A stretch of DNA of 64,000 nucleotides from Anaerolineales bacterium (GCA_023382595.1 JAHDWB010000001.1:682001-746000); one strand, 5' to 3'. Numbered from the stretch's first letter, positions 46,850 through 56,158 are shown. Numbers and translations: made by a program. The notes: generated by a model from the sequence alone, not told the origin.

Positions 46850-47793
46850 TGTTCGCTCTTGGCGGCTTGCGCCTCTATAAATTTTTCGACTTCATCCTTG
46901 GTTGGCAAAGAAGGCTGCGCGCCGAATTTGGTCGTGGCAAGCGCGCCGCAGGCGCATCCGTAACGTACAGCCGCCAGCAGATTGTCTGCCTTCATATCGG
47001 ATGCCAGTATTTTGGATGTGAAACCGGCAATGAAGGCATCGCCTGCGGCGGTGGTATCGACTACATCCACTTGGAACGCATTCACCTGAACAGTCTGGTC
47101 GGTGGTTACGATCAACGCGCCCCTGCTTCCCAGCGTCACGATCACGATCTGTACGCCCAGTTTCAGAATCTCCTGTGCGGCGTTCTCTGCTGATTTTAAA
47201 TCCGTGACCGGCATGTTCGAGAGCAGGGCAAGTTCGCTTTCGTTGGGGACGAGGATATCCACATGGGCGAGCAAGTCGGCGGGGATCTGGCGGGCAGGCG
47301 CGGGATTTAGGATAACCGTCGCGCCGTTAGCCTTGTAGCGCTTCGCCGCATGCAGGACCGTTTCCATGGGAATCTCGAATTGCAGGAGCAGGATGCTCGC
47401 ATCCGGAGCAGCATCCACATCCTCCGTGTTGACCTTGCCGTTCGCGCCCGGCGAAATGACAATGCTGTTCTGCCCGTTCTCGTCCACGATGATGATGGCA
47501 GTCCCCGAAGCGACGCTATCCTCGCTGACATGGGATGTGTGTACATGATTTGCGTTAAGATTTTCAACCAGGAACGGGGCGAAGTTATCGCGTCCCACCC
47601 GTCCGACCATTGCCACCCGTGCCCCCTGCCTTGCCGCCGCCACGGCTTGATTGGCGCCCTTGCCGCCGGGGATGGTCAGCAAGTCGCCGCCGCTGATGGT
47701 CTCGCCGGGTCCTGGAAAGCGCGGCGCACGGACGACGAGGTCTGCATTGAGGGAGCCAACTACAACGACATCGTGCTTTTTCGTATCAGCCAT
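46846..47793 (-). CDS. rbsK: ribokinase (PfkB family)
   Basis: The product has 315 residues. GSLNADLVVRAPRFPGPGET, GGKGANQAVAAARQGA and the C-terminal DTTAAGDAFIAGF (catalytic Asp) are the PfkB/ribokinase signatures. It phosphorylates ribose to ribose 5-phosphate. It is first in the nucleoside operon and 15 bases after recF. It could also accept deoxyribose or a nucleoside. Confidence 0.9.
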   Translation of the reverse strand: MADTKKHDVVVVGSLNADLVVRAPRFPGPGETISGGDLLTIPGGKGANQAVAAARQGARVAMVGRVGRDNFAPFLVENLNANHVHTSHVSEDSVASGTAIIIVDENGQNSIVISPGANGKVNTEDVDAAPDASILLLQFEIPMETVLHAAKRYKANGATVILNPAPARQIPADLLAHVDILVPNESELALLSNMPVTDLKSAENAAQEILKLGVQIVIVTLGSRGALIVTTDQTVQVNAFQVDVVDTTAAGDAFIAGFTSKILASDMKADNLLAAVRYGCACGALATTKFGAQPSLPTKDEVEKFIEAQAAKSEH

Positions 47794-47808
47794 GCTGACT
47801 ATTTTACC

Positions 47809-49017
47809 TTATGACCTCCGCGGCACAACCACTCCGCCTTTCACGTCCCAAATCTCTGTATCGCCTGTAAATTCAGGCGAGAACAAGGTCAAATCCGTTG
47901 TCGTAAACAACACCTGACGGTCTTCGCCGACATATTTCAACAAATCCGCCCGGCGTGACGTATCCAATTCCGCCATCACTTCATCGAGCAATATCACGGG
48001 ATACTCGCCCGTGCGTTCCTTCATCCATTCCACTTCGGCGAGTTTGAGCGCCAGCAACGTCGTCCGCATTTGTCCGCGCGAGCCGTAATCGCTCACGTCC
48101 GCTTTGTTGATGATAAAACGCAGGTCATCGCGGTGCGGACCGATCGTCGTCACGCCGCGCGCGATCTCTTCGCCGCGTATCTCCTTCAAACGCGCCAGAA
48201 ATCCCTCCTGAATTTCATCCAGCTCAATCAAAGAACGGTCGATGACCGTATCGAGTTTCAAGCCGAGTTGTCCGTTAGGTTTGGGCAGCGGGTCGTAGGC
48301 GGGTTCATAGGCGAGACGCAGGATCTCGGTTCCACGAGTCAACTCGTGATGGATGCGCGAAGCGAGACGTTCGATCTCCTTGACAGCCTGAATGCGCCAC
48401 AGGATGATCTGCGCCCCGAACCTGACCAACGCCTCATCCCACACCTGAAGTTGATCCCTGCTCCCGTTGCCTTCGTTCAACGCCTTGAGCAATGCGTTGC
48501 GTTGACTGAGCGCCTGCGAATATTCGCCCAGCGCGCGCGCATACGAAGGGACGGTCTGCGCCAGCGCGAGGTTGAGATAGCGGCGGCGTTCGTCGGGTCC
48601 GCCCTCGATGATCTGCGACATCTGCGGCACGAAAATGACCGCGTTGAAATGCCCGATGACATCGTTGGCATGACGCTTGACACCGTCGAGCAAAATCTCC
48701 TTGCGAAGCCGTTGACCATTGACTCCCGTCGGCTCAAGGATCAGGCGCGCTTCGAGGCGGTGTTTGGTCTTGCCGCGCTGGTAGTCCGCCACGAGGCGCG
48801 TCACCGCCAGCGGATTCTTCGCTTCGTGAAAGTTGACGATCTGCCGGTCCGCGTGGGTTTGAAAGGAGGTGAACGCCGCCAGAAAATAGATCGCTTCCAG
48901 CACGGAGGTTTTGCCCTGCGCGTTCTGTCCCACCAACACAACAGCCCGCCGTGGAAGGTCGGTATCCAGGCGGGTGAGACTGCGGAAATTGGTAAGGGAG
49001 AGGTGTTTGAGGTGCAT
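47809..49017 (-). CDS. recF: DNA replication/repair protein RecF
   Basis: The product has 402 residues. LTNFRSLTRLD and Walker A GQNAQGKT (30-37) form the SMC-like ABC ATPase head; the signature SRGQMRTTLLALKLAE and Walker B YPVILLDEVMAELD are near the C-terminus. With RecO and RecR it loads RecA at gaps. It is separated from gyrB, its common neighbour, by 33 kb here, and sits in a long minus-strand run. Confidence 0.93.
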   Translation of the reverse strand: MHLKHLSLTNFRSLTRLDTDLPRRAVVLVGQNAQGKTSVLEAIYFLAAFTSFQTHADRQIVNFHEAKNPLAVTRLVADYQRGKTKHRLEARLILEPTGVNGQRLRKEILLDGVKRHANDVIGHFNAVIFVPQMSQIIEGGPDERRRYLNLALAQTVPSYARALGEYSQALSQRNALLKALNEGNGSRDQLQVWDEALVRFGAQIILWRIQAVKEIERLASRIHHELTRGTEILRLAYEPAYDPLPKPNGQLGLKLDTVIDRSLIELDEIQEGFLARLKEIRGEEIARGVTTIGPHRDDLRFIINKADVSDYGSRGQMRTTLLALKLAEVEWMKERTGEYPVILLDEVMAELDTSRRADLLKYVGEDRQVLFTTTDLTLFSPEFTGDTEIWDVKGGVVVPRRS

Positions 49018-49031
49018 GTTGCGATTAGCGG

Positions 49032-49514
49032 TTAGCTTGCAGCGATTAACGGAAATTCCAGTTCGAGTTCGTCGCGCAGGGGAATGCCGTTCATCCCGAT
49101 CAACGGGACGGAAGGTTTCAATTTCCTCGTTTCATTGAGCGCGCCGCGGCGGATAGTCACCAATTCAAACCCGCGCTTTTGGTAAAAGCTGAGAGCGCGC
49201 AGGTTATCATTGGTAGTGATCAGGAACAGACGGCGGCAGTGACGCTCTCTTGCCTCGCGAATAATCTCCTGTATCAATGCTGAGCCGATACCCTTGCCTT
49301 CCTCCAGACTGTCAAGGGAGGTCACTTCACATTCATCGCCGCGGATGAGGAAGGTCAGCAAGCCGGTCCAGCCGCCGTAGACGAAACCTTCCACTTCGTC
49401 AAAGCGAATGGACTGCCCGCGCGTGATCATGACCTCACCGCCCCAGTGTTGGACCCAAAACTCGCGCAGGCGGGGCAGGTCATCGCGGGTGAGGAGGCGA
49501 ATGGTATCCTGCAT
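49032..49514 (-). CDS. GNAT-family N-acetyltransferase
   Basis: The product has 160 residues starting MQDTIRLLTR. The acetyl-CoA loop is LEEGKGIGSALIQEII, followed by LITTNDNLRALSFYQKRGFE, the typical GNAT end. Substrate unknown. It begins 2 bases after the def stop, so it is co-translated with def; a RimI-like role in N-terminal protein modification is possible but unproven. Confidence 0.85.
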   Translation of the reverse strand: MQDTIRLLTRDDLPRLREFWVQHWGGEVMITRGQSIRFDEVEGFVYGGWTGLLTFLIRGDECEVTSLDSLEEGKGIGSALIQEIIREARERHCRRLFLITTNDNLRALSFYQKRGFELVTIRRGALNETRKLKPSVPLIGMNGIPLRDELELEFPLIAAS

Positions 49515-49516
49515 TT

Positions 49517-50041
49517 CTAGTCCAGCGGGGTTTCGTCGTCTTCCTGCGGTTTCCACACACGGACAGCTTTGTCCGTGTACAGGACGCCGTGCAGATGATC
49601 GATCTCGTGCTGGAAGATGCGCGCCATCCATCCGCTGACCTTGTGCTTGGCGGGTTGCCCGTGGCGGTTCAGCGCCTTGACCTGAATGGTCTCATGCCGC
49701 TCCACTTCGCCGATCAGCCCGGGGATGGAAAGACAGCCTTCCACGCCCATCACTTTCTCCTCGGAGACCTTTACGATCTCGGGGTTGACCAGCACAAAGA
49801 GTTTCTTCTTCAATTCCTTCCCCTCGTTCTCTTCTTCGTCTTCGCCTTCGGCATATTCAATGACCGTCAATTGCAGCGGAATGTTCACTTGCGGCGCGGC
49901 AAGACCGACGCCCGGCGCATCGCGCATGGTCTCGATCATGTCGTCGATCAGGGTTTGCAGGTCTTTATCGAATTTGGTCACGGGTTTTGCTTTGCGCCGA
50001 AGGATCGGTTCGGGCAAATATACGATCTGTCTCAATGCCAT
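49517..50041 (-). CDS. def: peptide deformylase
   Basis: The product has 174 residues. All three motifs are present: GVGLAAPQ (44-51), EGCLSIPG (101-108) and the metal site HEIDH (145-149). It removes the formyl group from nascent proteins. An acidic insertion GEDEEENEGKELKKK (about 66-80) is unusual. It is adjacent to a GNAT gene. Confidence 0.95.
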   Translation of the reverse strand: MALRQIVYLPEPILRRKAKPVTKFDKDLQTLIDDMIETMRDAPGVGLAAPQVNIPLQLTVIEYAEGEDEEENEGKELKKKLFVLVNPEIVKVSEEKVMGVEGCLSIPGLIGEVERHETIQVKALNRHGQPAKHKVSGWMARIFQHEIDHLHGVLYTDKAVRVWKPQEDDETPLD

Positions 50042-50071
50042 CGTTGAAATAGTTCCTTTACGTCAGTATCT

Positions 50072-51892
50072 CTAGCCTTCCATGCCATCCATGGATTGGT
50101 CGTCCATCATATCACCATCCATGCCCTCATCAAATCCAACATCATCCACTAGGTCCTGTCCCGCCGCCTTGCCGAGCCGGGCGATCTCATCTATTTCTTC
50201 GCCATCCTCCTCGGGGACATTGAACTCATGGCGGTTCTGATGATATGCCACCAGCCAGGACGCCATGCGTTCGCGATCCACATTGGCAGACTCTTCGTTC
50301 TTTCTGGCAATGCGCGCCATACGGCGGCGGTTGATATCCGCCTGCACACCGGCGGGATCGAGCACATCCTGAAAGGATAGTTTCGTCCCGCCGACCACGA
50401 TATAGACCGTGCCGTAGTTGAACAGATAGCCCATGAGACCGACGCGCTTGTACTCGGTGCTGAGAATATTCTCGATCTGCGCGGCGCGGCGCTCCTCGGT
50501 GCCGAGCGGGGTACGGTCGATATCCATGATCTCTTCAGGCGTGACCTTGAAAATATCGTTGCTCCAGTCCACGTATTCCCAGACCATCCAGCCGATGAAG
50601 GGCAGCATGAGCACCGGGATGGTGACTAGCAGCGTGTCGGGGCGGAAGCCGCCTGTTTCCAGGAATTCGATCACCTGCCGTTCCGGATCCCATGCCAGAT
50701 CCCAGAAGCGCGAGAGCATAAATGCCAGCAGGATCAAAAAGAAGATCAGCGGACGCCCCAACTGCTTCAGCAGCACGATCCAGTGTTTATGGTAAATGAC
50801 CGTCCCGCCCTCTTCCGTGCGGAGTTTGAACATATTGCTCAATACCACACGGAGCAACCCCTTTTTCTGGACTTCCTTATCTTCAGGGGCGATCACTGGC
50901 GCGAGTTCTTCTTCCTCGATCTTTTGCAGGGGCAAGCCCAGCTTCGCGCGGATGGCGTTCTTCATCGCCTCCTTTTGCGCGTTCGAACCACGGGACTTGG
51001 TGCGGTCCCACAGTTCGCGGATCATGCCCGCCGCCTGATTGGGATGGTCCACATAATCGAACCGGATGTTCCCGACGAACGTCCGCACGGATACATCGCC
51101 ATAATCCAACACGCGCCCGACCACGCCCGTTTCCACATTGACCGAAAGGATGGTGCTGAGCGGCGCCTCCTGTCGGCTGTCATAGATCCCGATCACGCGC
51201 TCCAGCCAGACCACGCGCTGGTTGGTGACCACGTAATAATCGTTGCTCCAGTCAACGATGAGCCAGATCGCCCACAAAATAACGGCGCCCAAAAAGAAGG
51301 TGCCTAGGATGACAGGGATGATATCGTCAGGGACAAGCGCAGACCACGCGAACAAGGCGATCGGCAGTGACAATGCCAGGACGGGAGCGACGAGCACCTG
51401 ATACAAGCGGATCATGTGCCGGCGGGCAATAAAATAGATGACCTCGTTTTGTCCCAGCCACTTGAACATGGTGGCGCGCGCCAGTTTGCGGCTCTTGATC
51501 GCCACCTGAAAATTCGGCTTCAGGATTTCATATTTCGCGATCAAGTTGTCAAATTCATGGCGGGAGAGGAAGAAAATGACCGAGTCTTCGACCGTGGTGA
51601 TGGTCGCCGAGCGGTTGCGCTTTTCGAACAGCGCCTCCTCGCCAAAGTAATCGCCTGCCGTCAGCCAGGCGAGAAAATCCTCGCCCTGATCGCGCGGACG
51701 GGTGACCTTCACTTTGCCGCGATAGATCATGTAAAACCCGTCCGGTTTATCGTTGCGCTTGAAGACGACCGAATTGGCGGGCAGGTTGCGCTGTTCCAGC
51801 TTAACAGCAATGCCCTCCAGGTCCTCAACCTTGAGACCGTTGAAAAGATGGATTCTATCCAGAAAACCGGCGCGGTGTTTGAGCTCGATCAC
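50072..51892 (-). CDS. cyclic-nucleotide-binding membrane protein with two PH-like domains
   Basis: The product has 606 residues. Residues about 10-130 form a cNMP-binding domain (NSVVFKRNDKPDGFYMIYRGKVKV, then GDYFGEEALFEKRNRSATI). Two helix pairs (about 165-215 and 380-450) are each followed by a bacterial PH-like domain (VTNQRVVWLERVIGIYDSRQEAPLSTILSV; VTPEEIMDIDRTPLGTEERRAAQIENILS). The end is acidic and Met/Asp-rich. It may sense a nucleotide and act on the membrane; function is not known. The same strand carries def downstream. Confidence 0.75.
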   Translation of the reverse strand: MIELKHRAGFLDRIHLFNGLKVEDLEGIAVKLEQRNLPANSVVFKRNDKPDGFYMIYRGKVKVTRPRDQGEDFLAWLTAGDYFGEEALFEKRNRSATITTVEDSVIFFLSRHEFDNLIAKYEILKPNFQVAIKSRKLARATMFKWLGQNEVIYFIARRHMIRLYQVLVAPVLALSLPIALFAWSALVPDDIIPVILGTFFLGAVILWAIWLIVDWSNDYYVVTNQRVVWLERVIGIYDSRQEAPLSTILSVNVETGVVGRVLDYGDVSVRTFVGNIRFDYVDHPNQAAGMIRELWDRTKSRGSNAQKEAMKNAIRAKLGLPLQKIEEEELAPVIAPEDKEVQKKGLLRVVLSNMFKLRTEEGGTVIYHKHWIVLLKQLGRPLIFFLILLAFMLSRFWDLAWDPERQVIEFLETGGFRPDTLLVTIPVLMLPFIGWMVWEYVDWSNDIFKVTPEEIMDIDRTPLGTEERRAAQIENILSTEYKRVGLMGYLFNYGTVYIVVGGTKLSFQDVLDPAGVQADINRRRMARIARKNEESANVDRERMASWLVAYHQNRHEFNVPEEDGEEIDEIARLGKAAGQDLVDDVGFDEGMDGDMMDDQSMDGMEG

Positions 51893-51904
51893 GGTTCGAT
51901 TCTA

Positions 51905-52414
51905 TCAAATTTCACGCACAATGGCACAGCCATAGGCGGGAGACTCCGTCAGCGCAGGCAAACGCCCCTCGAGCAGCGACTCAACCGCCTCGTCCAGAAA
52001 GAAGCGGGACGGCGTGCGGTTGCGAAAGGTGACATCATCCACGGCGCCGCGATAACGCAGGATACCGTCCCGGTCGATGACGAAGACATGCGGCGTGGTC
52101 TGCGCGTCGAACAGATCCGCTGCGCGGCAATCCGCATCCAACAGGACCGTGGGCAGGCGGCGCGCTTCGGATGCTTTTCTCACGTCTGAGGCTGTTTCGT
52201 TCCTGTTCGCGGCAATGGACAGCATCACGGCATCGTCCTGCCACTGCACGAACATCGCTATGATGGCTTTGTCGGTGCGTTCCGAATGCGGACATTCGCA
52301 CGACCAAAAGTTGACGATGACGATCCTGCCGCGGTAATCGGACAGGCGGTGTGGACTGCCGTTGAGGTCGGGCAGTTCAAAATCGGGGACGGGGGAACCA
52401 GGTTGCAAGGTCAT
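51905..52414 (-). CDS. thioredoxin-fold redoxin (AhpC/TlpA-like)
   Basis: The product has 169 residues. The opening PGSPVPDFELPDLNGSPHRLSDYRG is typical of redoxins. The active-site region is NFWSCECPHSERTD, a CxC arrangement instead of the CxxC of TlpA. VFVIDRDGILRYRGAVDD supplies the cis-proline region (TTPHVFVID). It is cytoplasmic as no signal is seen. Peroxidase or thiol-disulfide exchange are both possible. Confidence 0.75.
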   Translation of the reverse strand: MTLQPGSPVPDFELPDLNGSPHRLSDYRGRIVIVNFWSCECPHSERTDKAIIAMFVQWQDDAVMLSIAANRNETASDVRKASEARRLPTVLLDADCRAADLFDAQTTPHVFVIDRDGILRYRGAVDDVTFRNRTPSRFFLDEAVESLLEGRLPALTESPAYGCAIVREI

Positions 52415-52458
52415 AAGGTTGGCAGGTTTGAAAGTTCAACGTTCCAACATGCAAACGT

Positions 52459-53343
52459 TCAAACGATCTCCACCCCCGCCAATTTCTCGATCACACCCAC
52501 CACAGCGGAATTATCCAACTCGCCCATGCCGTGTTCGATCATCTGCTGGAAGAATTTGGTATTCTCCTCGGTCGCTGAAATGGGAATGTCATATTCCTTC
52601 GCGGTGTCGAGCACGATGCCCATATCCTTCAATTGCATGTACGCCTTGAAGCCGGGCTGACGGTTGCCGTCGAACAGACGCGGCGGCTTGACATCCAGCG
52701 ACCAGCACTGCGCCGCGCCGCCCTTGATGGCGTCCACCACCTTGCGCGGATCGACGCCCGCCTTCTTCGAGAAGACCAGCAGTTCGCCCATCGCCACCAT
52801 CTGCGCGGCGACCATGATCTGATTGGCGGCTTTTGCCACCTGCCCTGCGCCCGCCTCGCCGACGTGGGTGACGGTCTTGCCCATTGCCTGAAAGACCGGC
52901 ATGACCGTTTCCAGCGCTTCCGCTTCGCCGCCGACCATGATGGTCAACGTGGCGTTCTTCGCGCCAATGTCACCGCCAGAGACCGGAGCATCCAACGCGG
53001 ACACACCTTTCTCCTTCAACTTCTCCGCGATCATGCGCGCGGACGCCGGTTTGATGGTGGAGTTGTCCACGAAGATCAGCCCTGCGCGCGCGCCTGCGAT
53101 AATGCCGTTTTCGCCGAGCACGACCTTTTCCACATCAGGGGAATCAGGCAGGTTGGTGAAGACGATATCCACCTGGCGGGCAACTTCGGCAGGGGAAGAA
53201 GCGGAGCTCGCCCCTTCCGCGGCGAGTTCATCCACTGCGGCTTGCGAGCGGTTGTGGACGACGACGGGAAATCCTGCTTTCAAAATATTCCGCGCAATCG
53301 ACTTGCCCATCAATCCCAGACCGATATATCCAACTCTTAACAT
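52459..53343 (-). CDS. 3-hydroxyisobutyrate dehydrogenase-type NAD(P) oxidoreductase
   Basis: The product has 294 residues, start behind GGAG. The Rossmann motif GYIGLGLMGKSIARNIL, the substrate motif DAPVSGGDIGAKNATLTIMVGG and the catalytic Lys in GQVAKAANQIMVA are intact. It oxidises a beta-hydroxyacid (hydroxyisobutyrate, tartronate or glyoxylate-related). No pathway partner is adjacent, so the substrate is unknown. Confidence 0.88.
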   Translation of the reverse strand: MLRVGYIGLGLMGKSIARNILKAGFPVVVHNRSQAAVDELAAEGASSASSPAEVARQVDIVFTNLPDSPDVEKVVLGENGIIAGARAGLIFVDNSTIKPASARMIAEKLKEKGVSALDAPVSGGDIGAKNATLTIMVGGEAEALETVMPVFQAMGKTVTHVGEAGAGQVAKAANQIMVAAQMVAMGELLVFSKKAGVDPRKVVDAIKGGAAQCWSLDVKPPRLFDGNRQPGFKAYMQLKDMGIVLDTAKEYDIPISATEENTKFFQQMIEHGMGELDNSAVVGVIEKLAGVEIV

Positions 53344-53406
53344 GAAGAGACTCCTTGAGTGAAATGTAATTGGATTATACCGTTCCATTCAGGGGCGGCA
53401 AAACAA

Positions 53407-53436
53407 AAACCTGCCCCTCGAGCGAGGAGCAGGTTT
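53407..53436. terminator. bidirectional hairpin after the SIMPL gene
   Basis: AAACCTGC pairs with GCAGGTTT, with an inner CCTCG/CGAGG stem. It lies between the SIMPL gene stop and the next gene's start. Confidence 0.7.
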
Positions 53437-53457
53437 CAGGTAGGATGAAGCGGTCGC

Positions 53458-54183
53458 TTACTTGATGGTGTAGACGATGTTGACCGTGACGCTGATCGCC
53501 AGTTGACCGGGTTGGATCGGCACTGCCGCGGCTTCCATGGCTGCGCCGCCACCGCCGCCCTTGCCTTCAAAGTAGGGCGTCGGGCTGCTTTCGTAGTAGC
53601 TGATGGTCTGGACGTCCACGAGGCTCAAACCGGCGGCTTCCGCCAGAACTTGAGCTTCGCTCTTGGCGTCTGCCACAGCCAGAGTGCGGGCTTCGTCGGT
53701 GGCTTTGGTCTTGTCCGCCACGTCGAACTGGATGCTGTAGATGCTGTTCGCGCCGGCAGTGATGGCGGCATCGAGCAGGTCACCAAGTTTGTCGAGGTCG
53801 CGCACGGTCACGTTGACGGTGTTATCCACCACGTAGGTCGTGCCCGAGATCTGTCCCATCGGGTCGTATTGCTGGTTCGACCAGATGCTGAAGTTGGTGG
53901 TGCGGATGTCCTTCGCATCCACGCCGAAGTCCTTGATGGCTTCGATCACCGCCGTGGTCTGGGTCTTGTTGACCTCGACCGCCTCGGAAGCGTTCTCGCG
54001 CTGGGTGTTCACACCGACATTAATATATGCAATGTCCGGGGTCAGGTATACAACCCCAAGACCGCTCACATTCAACGTGCGCAAATTCTCAGGCGCCGCC
54101 TGGTTGATGGTGGTCGGTCCGCAGGCGCTCACGACGAGAGCCAGAACCGCCAAAATGGCAAAAACAAAATATTTCGTACGCAT
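53458..54183 (-). CDS. SIMPL-domain (DUF541) lipoprotein
   Basis: The product has 241 residues, start MRTKYFVFA behind AAGGAG. The signal peptide ends in the lipobox VSAC. The SIMPL domain opens RTLNVSGLGVVYLTPDIAYINVGV and contains TTNFSIWSNQQYD; the end returns to VTVNIVYTIK. Proteins of this family are periplasmic or surface oligomers of unclear role, linked in some bacteria to oxidative stress. The open frame upstream to 54435 is rejected. Confidence 0.9.
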   Translation of the reverse strand: MRTKYFVFAILAVLALVVSACGPTTINQAAPENLRTLNVSGLGVVYLTPDIAYINVGVNTQRENASEAVEVNKTQTTAVIEAIKDFGVDAKDIRTTNFSIWSNQQYDPMGQISGTTYVVDNTVNVTVRDLDKLGDLLDAAITAGANSIYSIQFDVADKTKATDEARTLAVADAKSEAQVLAEAAGLSLVDVQTISYYESSPTPYFEGKGGGGGAAMEAAAVPIQPGQLAISVTVNIVYTIK

Positions 54184-54252
54184 GGTAGTCTCCTTGGTTA
54201 TAGTATTGCACAATTCAGACGCGCGCGCCATGAAAAAGTTCCCGCCCAAAAC

Positions 54253-54281
54253 TTGAATTTTGGACCAATACCGGCTACAAT
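54253..54281 (+). promoter_or_regulatory. sigma70-type promoter of nurA
   Basis: TTGAAT (54253-54258) and TACAAT (54276-54281) are spaced by 17 bases. Transcription should start near 54288, shortly before the ATG at 54307. Confidence 0.6.
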
Positions 54282-54306
54282 CTTGCACAAATGTTCTAAG
54301 GACGCC

Positions 54307-55500
54307 ATGCCGATCAATTATCAGGAAATCTACACCCAGATCAAACAGGTAGGCTTGGGCGCGAAGGAGAGGCGGAAGAAGAAAGAGGAAGCGCAGGAAC
54401 AGGCGCAGAAGCTCCTCGAAACCTATTCTTCCCAACTCGACTTCCTGCGCTCAAAAGCGGAGTCCGCCAAGGCGGCGGATGCCAATCTCCGCTGTGCTGT
54501 GCCGCTGGATGAAGAACTCGCCTCCTCCCACCCGCTGCCTGATGCAACACCCCAAGCGACCCTCATCGCCGCCGACGGTTCCCAATCCATCGCGGACCGT
54601 CACAGCCCCGTCCAGTTCTGCGTCATCAACGTCGGCGGGATCATCATGAAGCCCGACTCGGGCGAAACCCCGTCCGTGGAAGTGGAAAGCGAACTGTTCT
54701 TCGGCGACGCCATCGAAGAGAACGGGCTGACCACCGACGGCGGAGTCGCCTTGCGGCGTGACCTTGCCGAGCGCAGTGTCATCGAGCGCTTGAGCAAAGA
54801 CCTGAGCGGGAATATCGTTTCCTTTACGGACGGCACGCTGGAGATCTTCCGCACCAAAGACATCGACAGTCCCAGCATGTACCGCAACACCGTGGACGCG
54901 TACATTACCGTCCTTTCGCGCTTGCAGGGACGCGGGGTCATCTCAGCGGGGTATATCGATAAGCCGTCTTCGAGTTTGGTGGTGAAACTGCTCGAACTGA
55001 CACAGATCACCATCCCCGAAGAGATGGAGAAACTGCGCACTGCGCCGCCGTTGAAATACGTCACCGACCGCTGGCTGTTCGGGTATGGCAACAAGCTATT
55101 CCAACTGCTCCCGCCCGGGCATCGCTCGGCGGTGTTCAAGATCCAGTCGAGTTCCGAGAAGAATTACAAGGGCGTGCTCGAACTGCATTTCTTCTATCTC
55201 AACGTCGGCACGGAGGGACACCCGTGGCCCGTGCGGGTGGAAATTCCGCGCTGGGTGGTGGATGACCGCCAGCAGTTGGACCTGCTCCATGCCGTGCTGG
55301 TCAGTCAATGTAGGATGATGGGCAGCAAGCCGTATCCGTATCTTCTGCACCGCGCGCATGAGACGGCGGTGGTCAAGAACGAAGAGAAATATCAGATCGA
55401 GCAGATGCTGCAGCAGGAGTTGCGGCGCAATAGCGAGGACGTGGACGAAGGTTCGAATAAGCAGTCCGCGAAGGATTTGAAGGGAAGAACGAGACGTTAA
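54307..55500 (+). CDS. nurA: NurA-domain nuclease
   Basis: The product has 397 residues. A charged coiled-coil N-terminus (about 15-60) is followed by the NurA core with the metal-binding AADGSQ (Asp90), then VSFTDGTLEIF (second Asp) and a C-terminal PWPVRVEIPRWVVDD motif. NurA is the 5'-3' exonuclease that works with the HerA motor in DNA end resection. The HerA gene lies two genes downstream. The tail is basic. Start chosen at the AAGGAC site; a longer frame antisense to the SIMPL gene is spurious. Confidence 0.85.
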   Translation: MPINYQEIYTQIKQVGLGAKERRKKKEEAQEQAQKLLETYSSQLDFLRSKAESAKAADANLRCAVPLDEELASSHPLPDATPQATLIAADGSQSIADRHSPVQFCVINVGGIIMKPDSGETPSVEVESELFFGDAIEENGLTTDGGVALRRDLAERSVIERLSKDLSGNIVSFTDGTLEIFRTKDIDSPSMYRNTVDAYITVLSRLQGRGVISAGYIDKPSSSLVVKLLELTQITIPEEMEKLRTAPPLKYVTDRWLFGYGNKLFQLLPPGHRSAVFKIQSSSEKNYKGVLELHFFYLNVGTEGHPWPVRVEIPRWVVDDRQQLDLLHAVLVSQCRMMGSKPYPYLLHRAHETAVVKNEEKYQIEQMLQQELRRNSEDVDEGSNKQSAKDLKGRTRR

Positions 55501-55501
55501 T

Positions 55502-55550
55502 CGTAGGGGCGCGGTCCTCGCGCCCTGGGCGGGGAGACCCCGCCCCTACG
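55502..55550. repeat. family C palindromic repeat, double-hairpin form
   Basis: The arms CGTAGGGGCG and CGCCCCTACG enclose two smaller hairpins. It lies between nurA and the next gene, and its right edge directly precedes that gene's GGAGG site. Confidence 0.75.
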
Positions 55551-55564
55551 GAGGAATGGAATTT

Positions 55565-56158
55565 ATGACACAACCAATCGAGATCGGACGTTTACTTCGG
55601 GCAGGGACGACGGGCTTCATTGCGGGCTGCCGTGTGAACCAGTTGAGCGTGCCTTCCTTTGGGGCGCTGGTGCGCGCGCCGTTGACGGACGGGTATCAGG
55701 TCTATGGCTTGATCCACGATATTCACATTGACGATGATGGGCTGGTGCGCCAACTCGTGACCGCCGACGGCGTGAGCGAGGAAGTGATGAAGGACAACCG
55801 TGAGCGCCGTATTGTGCCCGTGGAAATGTCCGTGCTGGCAGTGGGATATGAGCAGGATGGCAGGGTTCATCACCTGCTGCCGCCCCGTCCGCCGCTGAGC
55901 TTGGATGTGATCTGTGCCTGCGATGACAGGGACATTATTCGCTTCACCGAGCGGTTCGGGTATTTCCGTCATATCTTGAACGGCAAGGATGTGCCAGTCG
56001 GGGAAGTGGTGGCGGCGCATATCTTGCAGGCGGGAAGAGCTAGAGGAGTGGAAAGTGGAAAGTGGATAGAAAGTGCTACGCAGGAAGTGATCACGTTGCT
56101 GCGCGATGATTACCCGACGTTGATGTCCGTGCTGGGCGCGCTGGCGGATGTTTCGTAA
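55565..56158 (+). CDS. HAS-barrel-like protein between NurA and HerA
   Basis: The product has 197 residues, start at the second ATG since GGAGGA abuts the first (55556). The N-terminal ~60 residues (GRLLRAGTTGFIAGCRVNQL, FGALVRAPLTDGYQVYGLIHDIHIDDD) look like the beta-barrel that fronts HerA-type ATPases, though the match is by pattern only. The C-terminal half is helical. A purine-rich direct-repeat stretch (GTGGAAA twice) encodes residues about 162-168. Its place between nuclease and motor suggests an accessory subunit. Confidence 0.55.
   Translation: MTQPIEIGRLLRAGTTGFIAGCRVNQLSVPSFGALVRAPLTDGYQVYGLIHDIHIDDDGLVRQLVTADGVSEEVMKDNRERRIVPVEMSVLAVGYEQDGRVHHLLPPRPPLSLDVICACDDRDIIRFTERFGYFRHILNGKDVPVGEVVAAHILQAGRARGVESGKWIESATQEVITLLRDDYPTLMSVLGALADVS

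Noticed and set aside
53503-54306. A long open frame running from 53503 into the nurA gene (665 codons in total)
   Set aside because: The first 268 codons are antisense to the SIMPL lipoprotein gene, which has signal peptide and domain match. A promoter and ribosome site lie just before 54307.
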